Positions 26,070-33,957 of a stretch of 64,000 bases of DNA are shown here, one piece after another. Every line of letters begins with the position of its first letter. Positions within the stretch are counted from its first letter, which is position 1. Under the pieces are notes generated by a model that was given only the letters and a program-made list of their open reading frames with translations, did no database searches and had not been told where the DNA came from. Source of the stretch: Planctomycetota bacterium (GTDB lineage: Bacteria; Planctomycetota; Phycisphaerae; SM23-33); the NCBI GenBank assembly GCA_022705325.1, contig JAKJER010000019.1, positions 1 to 64,000 of the forward strand, in the 5' to 3' direction. The translations under genes and the position numbers were made by a program.

Positions 26070-26942
26070 CTACGGCTTGGTGCTCATCTCGACCCACCCG
26101 CGCGCTGTCTTCTCGATCTGCTCGCGCGGCGTCTTGCCGTCCCACACCGCCACGCCGTACCGGAGCGTCAGGGGCTTGTCGGCCGTCACCGTCAGCGGCT
26201 CGCGGTACAGGTTGAGCGTGGCCGACAGATAGGCGAACGGGGCATACATGGTGAACCAACAGGCCTGGCGGATGTTGGCGGGATGATCGAACATGGCCAC
26301 CGTCACCTCCCTCCCGTCCGCCGCGCCGCCGAAGGCCGCCCACGCGCCGGGCGTCACCTTCTCCACGCCCCGCACCAGCGTGGACTTGGGCTCGGCGTCG
26401 GCGAAGAGGAACCGGTCCGCCTTGTCCATCGACTGCACGAACCGCAGCCCCAACCCGAAATAGTGCGAGCCCGTCAGCTTGATCGAGTCCTTTCCCGGCG
26501 GCGGCGAGAGCGTCGTCGCCCACCACAGCAGCGTCGCGCCGCCTTCCCGGCTGACCTCCACCGTCCGCGTCTCGCACGCGATGAGTTTGCCGTCGGCCGA
26601 GCGCCACTCCACCGTCGATTGCAGGCCCTGGATCTGCCCCTCGGCGCGCTTGACCGCCTTGACGTCCTTGGTCACCTGCCGCCCGCCGTTCTTGTGCTCG
26701 ATCCAGAAGTCCACGCCGTCAACCGCCACCGCGAACATCAGCGCGTGGTGGTGGATGTGGTCGATGACGTTGTCCCGCAGCGGGTTCACGCCCGCCGGCG
26801 AGAGCAGCTTGCGGACGTAGGGCTTGAAAGCCGTGTGCTCCTTGCCCGCATACAGATACTCCATGACCATCTGGTCGCCGCTCTTGACCAGCACCGATCC
26901 GTCAGCCAGGATCGTCGTCAACGCAATCACGAGAGCTGTCAT
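26070..26942 (-). CDS. DUF6807 (PmoA-like) secreted protein
   Basis: A 290-residue protein from the ATG at 26942 (AAGGAGCAAGGG directly upstream); an in-frame start at 27011 is weaker. A short hydrophobic N-terminus (TALVIALTTILAD) may be a signal. The body has the pattern of the DUF6807 family, often annotated 'methane oxygenase PmoA' although unrelated to methane oxidation: 'YVRKLLSPAGVNPLRDNVID', then 'HIHHHALMFAV', 'WIEHKNGGRQ', 'GWVEMS' near the end. The fold in relatives is galactose-mutarotase-like, so a carbohydrate-related function is likely. Such proteins abound in planctomycetes beside Gfo/Idh and DUF1080 genes. Confidence 0.8.
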   Translation of the reverse strand: MTALVIALTTILADGSVLVKSGDQMVMEYLYAGKEHTAFKPYVRKLLSPAGVNPLRDNVIDHIHHHALMFAVAVDGVDFWIEHKNGGRQVTKDVKAVKRAEGQIQGLQSTVEWRSADGKLIACETRTVEVSREGGATLLWWATTLSPPPGKDSIKLTGSHYFGLGLRFVQSMDKADRFLFADAEPKSTLVRGVEKVTPGAWAAFGGAADGREVTVAMFDHPANIRQACWFTMYAPFAYLSATLNLYREPLTVTADKPLTLRYGVAVWDGKTPREQIEKTARGWVEMSTKP

Positions 26943-27033
26943 CCCTTGCTCCTTGTTTCCGCGTGCAACCTGTCGCCCCGGAAGTGTACGGGCTTCTGCG
27001 CCGTCCGTCAATCGGCAGCAGGGACCCGCCTGG

Positions 27034-27786
27034 TCACTTCAGCGAGCCAGGGCGGCGCGATGATCTGCCCACCAGCGTGAGCGTCTGCGACCGGGAAGGA
27101 TCGAACGCCCCCAGACCCGGCCCGCCGAACGCCTCGACGTCCTCGAACCCGCATCGCGCCAATGCCCGGCTGAGCCCCTCGCGCGTGTACGTTCGCAGCA
27201 GCGTCGAGTGCAGGCGGTGGCGAGGGCCGTTGATCTCCAGGATGTTGAAGCGCACGCATCGGTCGAGAAAGTCGTAGAAGCGGATGTACTCCACCTCGCC
27301 CTGGCGCTGGATCCCCACGATCCGTTCACCGCGCTCCACTACGCGGGAGTAGTTCAACAACTGGATGACGACCACGCCGCCCGGGCGGACCAGCCGGCCG
27401 AACCCCCGCAGCGCCGCCTCCAGATCGGCCTGCTCCAACAGGTGGGGGATCGAGTTTCCCATGCACAGGACCGCGTCGAACTCGCCCGCCACGTGCCTGG
27501 CCAGCTCCTGCATCGGCGAGAGGACCCATTGCACGTCCAGCCCTTCCCGGCGGGCGGATCGACGCGCCTGCGCCAGCATCGCCCCGGACACGTCCGAGCC
27601 GACCACCCGCAGCCCCAGGCGGGCCAGGGCCAGCGCGTACAGGCCCGTGCCGCAGGCCACGTCGACCGCCGAGGCGAGTTTGTACTTCCGCACCAGCTTG
27701 CGGGCCAGAGCCTTGGCCGCGGGCCCGCGCTGGGCTGAGCCGGTGATCTGATCGTACCGCGACGCGATTGGGTCGTAGAAGTCCAT
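27034..27786 (-). CDS. Class I SAM-dependent methyltransferase
   Basis: A 250-residue cytoplasmic methyltransferase. It opens 'MDFYDPIASRYDQITG', typical of the family. SAM-binding motif I is 'AVDVACGTGLYALAL' (about 40-55). The acidic residue of motif II lies in 'VVGSDVSGAMLAQAR', motif IV is 'FDAVLCMGNSIPHL', and motif V is 'LVRPGGVVVIQLLNYSR'. The substrate is unknown. The start at 27786 is chosen because this N-terminus is conserved; the frame is open much further upstream but overlaps the sugar dehydrogenase. The dehydrogenase stop is 23 bp upstream on the same strand, so the two are likely co-transcribed. Confidence 0.88.
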   Translation of the reverse strand: MDFYDPIASRYDQITGSAQRGPAAKALARKLVRKYKLASAVDVACGTGLYALALARLGLRVVGSDVSGAMLAQARRSARREGLDVQWVLSPMQELARHVAGEFDAVLCMGNSIPHLLEQADLEAALRGFGRLVRPGGVVVIQLLNYSRVVERGERIVGIQRQGEVEYIRFYDFLDRCVRFNILEINGPRHRLHSTLLRTYTREGLSRALARCGFEDVEAFGGPGLGAFDPSRSQTLTLVGRSSRRPGSLK

Positions 27787-27809
27787 CTGCACACTCCGGC
27801 AAGCGACTG

Positions 27810-28994
27810 CTAAGGCGTTTGCCTGGCCGCCTGGGGCGGATGCGAGGCCGGCACGAGGCGAAGGATCCGGTCGTCCTGCGGCCCGGGCTTGCCCCGCAGA
27901 TCGCGATTGGACGTGGTCAGGTACAGAAACCCGTCCGGTCCGACCGCCACCGCCCGCAGCCGTCCGAACTGGCGGTACAGCGAGCGGATCACGCGATCCG
28001 CGCGGAGGCCCTGGCCGTTGTCGGCCTGGACCAGCCGGCAGGCGTACAACGCCTGCCCGCGAAGAGTCGCGAAAAAGAACAGCCCCTTCCATCGCGTCAG
28101 CGGGCCGTCCGCGTAATACGCCGCGCCCGCCGGGGCGATCGGCTGCTCCCACAACCGAACCGGCGCCAGGAACCCGTGGCTCGCGCCCGTGTCCGAGCCG
28201 TAATGACCCGGCCAGCCGTAATTGCCGCCCGGGCGGATCCAGTTCATCTCGTCGTCGCCGCTGTAGGTTTCGGTGAAGATCGACGGCCCGTGATCCATCG
28301 CGAGCAGGCGCCCCGCGGCGTCCCAGTCCAACCCCTGGCAGTTCCGCAGGCCCAAGGCGTACACCACCGAGCCCAGCAGCGGATTGTCCGCCGGGGCCGA
28401 GCCGTCCACGTTCATCCGCAGGATCTTGCCCGCCAGGCTGTCGGCCCGCTGGGCCAGCTCGGGCCTCCACGAATCGCCCGTGCCCGCATAGAGCTTGCCG
28501 TCCGCTCCCAGCCGCAGGGGCATGCCGTTGTGATGGTCGTTGGCCGGCGCCTCCGCCAGCACGCGCTGGAGCCGCAACTGCGTCTCTTCCAGCACGAAGC
28601 TCGCCAGACGGTTCACCCGCCCCAGCCCCTTGATCGTGGTGTAGCTCAGGTAGAGCGTTCGGTCCGCGGCGAAGTTCGGCGAGACCACCAGCCCCATCAG
28701 CCCCTGCTCCTCGCCCGAATGGACCCCCTGCACGCGCGTCAGCAACCGCGCCGTCCCGTTCTCCACCACCGACAGCCGCCCCGGCCGCTCCGTCACCAGC
28801 AGCCGCCCGTCCGGCAGCCAGGCGATCGCCCACGGGATCTCCAGGTTGGCGGCCACCGTCTCCACGCGGAACCGCTCGCCCTCCAACTCGTACACCGTCC
28901 CGGGCACCGCCTGCGGCAGGTCGCCGAAGCACCCGCCCGCCGCCGCCGACAGCACCGCAAGCAGCCCCGCCCGACCGATCGACCAGCCGCTCAT
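27810..28994 (-). CDS. PQQ-dependent sugar dehydrogenase (YliI/Asd type) lipoprotein
   Basis: A 394-residue soluble-GDH-type six-bladed propeller enzyme predicted to oxidise an aldose with PQQ in the periplasm. A lipoprotein signal ends in A-G-G-C ('SAAAGGCFGD'). Family landmarks are 'LEIPWAIAWLPDGRLLVTER', 'EEQGLMGLVVSPNF', 'YALGLRNCQGLDWD', 'NYGWPGHYG' and 'RLRAVAVGPDGFLYLTTSN'. The region 'NDHHNGMPLRLGADGKLYAG' is a variant of the usual H-x-G-G catalytic segment, with H-H-N-G instead, so activity is not certain. AAGGAG lies 7 nt before the ATG at 28994, preferred over a GTG six bases further upstream. Confidence 0.88.
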   Translation of the reverse strand: MSGWSIGRAGLLAVLSAAAGGCFGDLPQAVPGTVYELEGERFRVETVAANLEIPWAIAWLPDGRLLVTERPGRLSVVENGTARLLTRVQGVHSGEEQGLMGLVVSPNFAADRTLYLSYTTIKGLGRVNRLASFVLEETQLRLQRVLAEAPANDHHNGMPLRLGADGKLYAGTGDSWRPELAQRADSLAGKILRMNVDGSAPADNPLLGSVVYALGLRNCQGLDWDAAGRLLAMDHGPSIFTETYSGDDEMNWIRPGGNYGWPGHYGSDTGASHGFLAPVRLWEQPIAPAGAAYYADGPLTRWKGLFFFATLRGQALYACRLVQADNGQGLRADRVIRSLYRQFGRLRAVAVGPDGFLYLTTSNRDLRGKPGPQDDRILRLVPASHPPQAARQTP

Positions 28995-29085
28995 CAGCAC
29001 TCTCCTTACCGAGCGGCATCATCCTACTCCCGCCCGGCGGACGGCGTCCAGCCTCGGCCGAAAAACCCGCCGGGCGAGGGGGCAC

Positions 29086-29113
29086 TTGACTGCGGCCGGC
29101 GGGGGGGTATCCT
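29086..29113 (+). promoter_or_regulatory. Sigma70-like promoter of the FG-GAP gene
   Basis: TTGACT (29086-29091), a 16-bp G-rich spacer and TATCCT (29108-29113) form a plausible -35/-10 pair. The predicted start site is about 25 bp before the ATG at 29146, leaving room for the AGGAGG Shine-Dalgarno. Confidence 0.5.
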
Positions 29114-29145
29114 CTCTCTTTGGCGTGTCAGGAGGTTCAACCACC

Positions 29146-30357
29146 ATGAAGGCATGCGTGACGAACCGTGCGTTGGCCTGGGCCGCCGTGGCGGCGGCGA
29201 TGGTTCTGGCGGCGACTTCCGCCCGGGCGACAGCCCAGGGGAAGCTGACTTTCCGCCATCACATGATCGATCCCGATTTGCCCGGGTCGTCGTGGGGGCA
29301 GACGGCGGCCGCCGACCTGGACCGCGACGGCCGGCCGGACTTCATCACCGGACGAAGCCGCGGCGAGATCGTGTGGTATCGCCTCGAATCGCCCGGCCGC
29401 TGGGTGCGCCGAACGTTGGGTGAGCGGTCGCCTTCGGACGTGGGCGGGGCGGTTCTGGACGTCGACGGCGACGGGTGGACGGACTTCGTGACCGGCGGGG
29501 CGTGGTACCGCAACACGGGCAAGCCGCTGAGCGAGGCGTTCGAGCGGATCGTCTTCGACAAGGACCTGGCCGGAGTGCACGACCTGGTCGTCGCCGACGT
29601 GGACGGCGACAAGCGCAGCGACGTGCTGACGATGTCCGACAAGAACAACCTGCGCTGGTACAAGATCCCGCCCGATCCGCGCCAGGCCTGGACGCGGCAC
29701 GACGTCGGCCCGTCGGTGCATGCCGGGATCGGCGTGGGCGACCTGGACGGCGACGGCGACCTGGACGTGGTGCGGTCGAACCTCTGGTTCGAGAACGCCG
29801 ACGGCAAGGGCTCGCGGTGGGCGACGCACGAGAACATCCCCTTCGGCAATCCCAAGTCGCCGTACCCGCTGGCGACCCATTGCGCCGTGCTGGACATGGA
29901 CGGGGACGGCGACAACGACCTGGTGATGACCGAAAACGAGATCAAGGGAGGACGGATCGCCTGGCTGGAAAACGCCGACGGACGCGGGCGATCGTGGAAA
30001 CGCCATGACCTCGCGCCCGGCGACCAGGCGCCCCGCGGTGCGTATCACTCGCTCATCGTCGCCGACTTCGACGGCGACGGCGACGCCGATGTCTTCACCT
30101 GCGAGATGGAAGGCATTTCCGGCGACAAGCAGCCCCGGTGGTTCATCTGGGAGAACCTCGACTCCAAGGGCGGGCGGTTCGCCGAGCGCGTGGTTCTCGA
30201 CGCCCGCCTCGGCGGGCACGCGGCCGTGGCCGCCGACTTCGACGGCGACGGCGACCTGGACATCATCAGCAAGCTCTGGCGTCCTCGCAAGGACAACGCC
30301 AACAACGGGAAGAACCACGTCGACTTCCTGGAGAACCTCCTCAAGAACGCCAGGTGA
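29146..30357 (+). CDS. Secreted FG-GAP/VCBS repeat protein
   Basis: A 403-residue exported protein with a signal peptide (about 1-29, ARATAQ). Six or so FG-GAP/VCBS repeats follow, each with a calcium-binding-type loop: 'DLDRDGRPDF', 'DVDGDGWTDF', 'DVDGDKRSDV', 'DLDGDGDLDVV', 'DMDGDGDNDLV', 'DFDGDGDADVF', 'DFDGDGDLDII'. Together they should build an integrin-alpha-like beta-propeller stabilised by Ca2+. There is no catalytic domain; these are abundant planctomycete surface or secreted proteins with probable binding roles. AGGAGG lies 11 bp upstream of the ATG. A 10-bp stem (30386-30395 with 30422-30431) follows the stop within a 209-bp gap. Confidence 0.88.
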   Translation: MKACVTNRALAWAAVAAAMVLAATSARATAQGKLTFRHHMIDPDLPGSSWGQTAAADLDRDGRPDFITGRSRGEIVWYRLESPGRWVRRTLGERSPSDVGGAVLDVDGDGWTDFVTGGAWYRNTGKPLSEAFERIVFDKDLAGVHDLVVADVDGDKRSDVLTMSDKNNLRWYKIPPDPRQAWTRHDVGPSVHAGIGVGDLDGDGDLDVVRSNLWFENADGKGSRWATHENIPFGNPKSPYPLATHCAVLDMDGDGDNDLVMTENEIKGGRIAWLENADGRGRSWKRHDLAPGDQAPRGAYHSLIVADFDGDGDADVFTCEMEGISGDKQPRWFIWENLDSKGGRFAERVVLDARLGGHAAVAADFDGDGDLDIISKLWRPRKDNANNGKNHVDFLENLLKNAR

Positions 30358-30565
30358 GCGCGGGGTTCGAGGGGGCCCACATCTGCGCCGCCGCCAGCGT
30401 CCGGTTCGCCCTGCGCGTGCGGGCGGCGGCGTCTCCGGCTTCCCCGCGGTCGCCCGGCGGAGTCGAGGGGGTGGGATAACCCTGCCGGGGAAAATCCGGA
30501 TAGTCAGACCATGCTGTCGCCCATACAGTTACAGCAAAAGAGAGAGTTCTCACTCCTGGACACGG

Positions 30566-32458
30566 ATGATGAGCGATACGAAACTTCTAAGCGTTCTGTT
30601 GATGGGCGTGTTGGCGGGAGCGGCGGTCTTCTCGATCTCGTGCGCCGTGCTGGTGTGGCGGCGGCGGAACGCCGTGCCCGCGGGCGGTCGGCGTTGGCGG
30701 TCCGTGCTGGCGAAGGCGCTGCTCGGCGGCGCCGCCGTCCTGCTGGCGGCGACGTGGATCCAGATCGAGCTGCGCGACCGCCAGGGCGTGCTGTCGGCCG
30801 AGGGCGTCTTCACGCTCCGCTCGCCTGAGGACCTGCAGGCCGCCTGGCTGACCCAGGAGGCTCGCGTGGGGGAGGGCGACCTGCTGGCGCGTTTCACCTC
30901 GCCGCCCAATCAGGCCAAGGCGGACATGCTTGTTCTCCGCCAGGCCTCGCTGGAGGCCCAGCAGGAGATTATCGAACGCGAGCCGGTTCGCCTGGACGGC
31001 GAGCTGGTGCGGCGCCACCAGGAAATCTCCGCCGACCTGCGACAGTTCCAGAGCACCCGAGACACGCTCCTGCCCGCCCGCGACGCCGTCCTCCGCGAGC
31101 AGATGACTCAACAACTGGTGTATCGCCAGCGATTGAGAGAGCTGGAACTGGAGGCGGCCCGCCTGCAGGCCGAGCACAGGCAGGCCCAGGCCCGCGCGGA
31201 CTACAGCCGCACCCACGCCAAGCGACTGAATAGCATCGCCGTGCACGGCGCGACCTGCTGCGACGAGGAAGACAAGGCCGCCCTGGAACTGCAAGTGGCG
31301 CAAGCGCAAGTGGAGAAGCTGACCGCCCAGATCCGGGAGGTGGACAAGCAGAAGCAGCACGTGCAGGGCGATCTGGAAAAACTGGAGGCCATGACGCAGA
31401 CCCAGAGCCGGGATCTCTGCCGCCAGGTCGAGCAGGTGGACAAGTCGGTCGAGCAGTCGCAACAGGACCGCGAGCGGCTCGTGGCCCGATTGGCCGAGGA
31501 CAAAACGCGGGCCGAACTGCTGCGACAGCGGCAATTGGAGCAGACCCGCCTCGAGATCCGCCAGTGCCGCGCCGAGCGCGACGGGCTGGAGCGAACCCTG
31601 GCGGTCCGCTCGCCGGTGGAGGGGAGGGTGCTCTTCCGCTGCGCCTCGCCCCAGATGGCCCTGGACCGCGCGCCCCTGCTCTGCGTCGGGCCCGTCGACG
31701 CCTTCCGCGCCCGCTTGCGCCTCACCGCCAGCGAGCTGGGCTCGCTCGAACAGGCCGGGAGCGTCGTCCTCCTGCTCAAGCAACCGGGCGTCTATCGCCG
31801 CTTCACCGGGCGACTCTACTCCCATCGTACGCTCGACCAGGACGCTGGGTACGTGCTGGCGGAATTGCTCTGTCAGCCGCCCGAGGAGTGCGTCCAGGCC
31901 CTGGCCGAGGGCGAACGCGTGGAGGTGGAACTCGACTGGAAACCCCCGCTGACGAGCTTGCCGGTCGCCTGGGTGGCCGCTGCCCTCGCCCTGGTCGGGA
32001 CGTTCCTGGCGGCCGGCGCGACATGGAAGAGAAACCGCGGACCGGCGCCAGACGCCGCCGCGACCGGGCAGGCCGAACAAGTGAAGGCCGCACCTTCGGA
32101 CGGGCCGGTCGATCTCGACCAGACCCTCGGCCGTTACGTCAGCGTCGCCTACGGCGAAGAAGGGCGGCGCCTGCACCTGCTGGGTCACCGCCTCGCACGC
32201 GCCCTGGGCGACGGGCGAGTCGATGACGATCTGCTGGCGGCCCTGGAGTGGGCCCTCGACCGCCACCAGGGCCGGGCCGTCTCCATTCTCCGCCAGTGCC
32301 TGAGCGAACAGGAACTGACTGCGTCCATGATCCAGGAGTATCTGGATGCACGGGAACCGATCGGCGGCGCCACCGGCGACCGCCTGGCCCGCGTCTGCCG
32401 GCTCCTGTTGGGCGATGAAGCCGCTGATCTCTCCTGCGCGGGAGCCCACGGGCCGTGA
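30566..32458 (+). CDS. HlyD/Alg44-like membrane-fusion protein with long coiled coil
   Basis: A 630-residue protein. Two membrane segments lie near residues 7-30 and 48-66. A lipoyl-like half-motif ('GVFTLRSPEDLQAAWLTQEA') follows, then about 270 residues of Gln/Glu/Arg-rich coiled coil (about 120-355). The second half-motif is 'LAVRSPVEGRVLF', then a beta-barrel, a third membrane segment ('VAWVAAALALVGTFLAAGATW') and a roughly 130-residue C-terminal soluble domain. This is the layout of an efflux/secretion adaptor extended by a cytoplasmic tail. Its last four bases overlap the glycosyltransferase start (GTGA), so the two form one machine, probably for polysaccharide synthesis and export. Only a weak SD precedes the ATG. 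Confidence 0.75.
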   Translation: MMSDTKLLSVLLMGVLAGAAVFSISCAVLVWRRRNAVPAGGRRWRSVLAKALLGGAAVLLAATWIQIELRDRQGVLSAEGVFTLRSPEDLQAAWLTQEARVGEGDLLARFTSPPNQAKADMLVLRQASLEAQQEIIEREPVRLDGELVRRHQEISADLRQFQSTRDTLLPARDAVLREQMTQQLVYRQRLRELELEAARLQAEHRQAQARADYSRTHAKRLNSIAVHGATCCDEEDKAALELQVAQAQVEKLTAQIREVDKQKQHVQGDLEKLEAMTQTQSRDLCRQVEQVDKSVEQSQQDRERLVARLAEDKTRAELLRQRQLEQTRLEIRQCRAERDGLERTLAVRSPVEGRVLFRCASPQMALDRAPLLCVGPVDAFRARLRLTASELGSLEQAGSVVLLLKQPGVYRRFTGRLYSHRTLDQDAGYVLAELLCQPPEECVQALAEGERVEVELDWKPPLTSLPVAWVAAALALVGTFLAAGATWKRNRGPAPDAAATGQAEQVKAAPSDGPVDLDQTLGRYVSVAYGEEGRRLHLLGHRLARALGDGRVDDDLLAALEWALDRHQGRAVSILRQCLSEQELTASMIQEYLDAREPIGGATGDRLARVCRLLLGDEAADLSCAGAHGP

Positions 32459-33876
32459 CCGCGCTCGATCCAGCGTTGTCCGCCTCGAGTGACCGCCCGG
32501 GCGGGCGGATCCGCCTGCCCTCCGCCGTCACACTCTGGTTCGTCGTGGGCATGCTCATCGCCCCGTTCCTCTTTCTCTACATGCCCGTTCGCCTCCTGGC
32601 CGTCTCGCGCCAGGCTTGCCGGGACGGAGGCACGGCGATCCTGGCGTGGGCCCCGGCCGTGTTGGCCGTCAGCAGTTGCCTCGTCGCCCTGCGGTGGGTG
32701 TTTCTCTACGTCTGCTCGTTCCTCCAGTACCGTCGCAACGAACAATCCTGCCGTTCGCGCAACGGTCCCTGGCCGCTGGTGTCCATCCTCGTGCCCGCCT
32801 ACAACGAGGGCAAGACGGTCGTCGATTCGTTGAGGTCGCTGTTGCGGCAGGACTATCCCAGCTACGAGATCGTCTTCGTTGATGACGGCTCGACCGACGA
32901 TACGCTGACGCTGGCCCGCACGCTGGAGGGCGACCACGGGCGCTGTCGCCTGCGAGTGTTCCACAAGCCCAACGGGGGCAAGTCCAGCGCCCTGAACTAT
33001 GCCTTTCTCCGCAGCGTGGGCGAGCTGGTCCTCTGCATGGACGCCGATTCGCGGTTAGAAAGCGACTGTCTCCGCTGGATGGTCGGTCCGCTGGCGGATC
33101 CGGCGGTGGTCGCCGTGGCCGGGCAGGTCCGCGTGCGGAACCGGCGCAACCTCACCACGCGCCTGCAGGCCCTGGAGTACCTCCTGGGCAATGGTGCGGT
33201 CCGGATGTCCCAGAGCCTCTTCGGCTCGGTGCTGGTCGTGGCCGGGGCGTTGGGGCTGTTCCGGCGCGGCGCCCTGGAGGAAGTCTTTCTTCGCAACGGT
33301 CGCGGCCCGGTCGGCGCCGAGACGGCCCACACGCCCGGTCCCTGGGAACACGACACCCTGGCCGAAGACTTCGACCTCAGCCTGACCCTGCTGTCGCTGG
33401 GCGGCCGGGTGGTCTATCAACCGCGGGCCGTCTCGCAGACCGAGGCGCCGGCCGAGCCGCTGGCCCTGATCAGCCAGCGGTATCGCTGGATGCGGGGCAC
33501 CATCCAGGCCCTCCGCAAGTACGCCCACCGGTTGCGGCGCGACCCCGCCCGGCGCCATGCGCGGCCCTTGGCCTGGGTCTGTGCCAGCTACGTCTACGAC
33601 CTGATCCTGCAACCGCTGCTCATGGCGTGCACGATCACGGCGCTGGCTGTTTCCATCCTTCACGGTCAGAGCGCCGCTTCGGCGGGCTGGTTCCTGCTGG
33701 GCTTCGGCGCGCTCAACGCCACGCTGGGCGCCTTCTACGTGGCGATGCACCGCGACCGGGCGAGCCTCCTGCACGTCCTGCCGTTCTACGACATCTACCA
33801 GAACATTCTCCTGCCCTCGGCCACCGCCATCGCGATCATCGATGAGTTCCGCCACGCGGGCATGCGGTGGCGCTGA
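32455..33876 (+). CDS. Processive family 2 glycosyltransferase (PgaC/BcsA type)
   Basis: A 473-residue inner-membrane glycosyltransferase beginning at GTG 32455, overlapping the adaptor stop by four bases. Two N-terminal membrane segments precede the GT2 domain ('VSILVPAYNEGKTVVDSL', 'VFVDDGSTDDTL', 'LCMDADSRLE', 'EDFDLSLTLL', 'QRYRWMRG'). These supply the D, DxD, ED and QxxRW motifs of processive synthases. Three or so C-terminal membrane segments form the translocation path. The closest architecture is poly-beta-1,6-GlcNAc synthase PgaC/IcaA, but the sugar cannot be read from sequence. There is no PilZ domain in the protein, although a PilZ gene occurs at 56 kb. Confidence 0.9.
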   Translation: MTALDPALSASSDRPGGRIRLPSAVTLWFVVGMLIAPFLFLYMPVRLLAVSRQACRDGGTAILAWAPAVLAVSSCLVALRWVFLYVCSFLQYRRNEQSCRSRNGPWPLVSILVPAYNEGKTVVDSLRSLLRQDYPSYEIVFVDDGSTDDTLTLARTLEGDHGRCRLRVFHKPNGGKSSALNYAFLRSVGELVLCMDADSRLESDCLRWMVGPLADPAVVAVAGQVRVRNRRNLTTRLQALEYLLGNGAVRMSQSLFGSVLVVAGALGLFRRGALEEVFLRNGRGPVGAETAHTPGPWEHDTLAEDFDLSLTLLSLGGRVVYQPRAVSQTEAPAEPLALISQRYRWMRGTIQALRKYAHRLRRDPARRHARPLAWVCASYVYDLILQPLLMACTITALAVSILHGQSAASAGWFLLGFGALNATLGAFYVAMHRDRASLLHVLPFYDIYQNILLPSATAIAIIDEFRHAGMRWR

Positions 33877-33893
33877 CCTTCGCGCAAAAAGGC

Positions 33894-33932
33894 GCCCGCG
33901 GAAGGCCAGCCCGAAAGGCCGGCTCCGCGGGC
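33894..33932. terminator. Bidirectional hairpin between convergent genes
   Basis: GCCCGCGGA (33894-33902) pairs with TCCGCGGGC (33924-33932), and further GC pairs form inside. It lies between the stops of the glycosyltransferase (+) and the PPC-domain gene (-). No long U-run is present in either direction apart from GGTTTGAAGG. Confidence 0.6.
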
Positions 33933-33957
33933 CGCGGTTTGAAGGTTCAAGTGTCGA

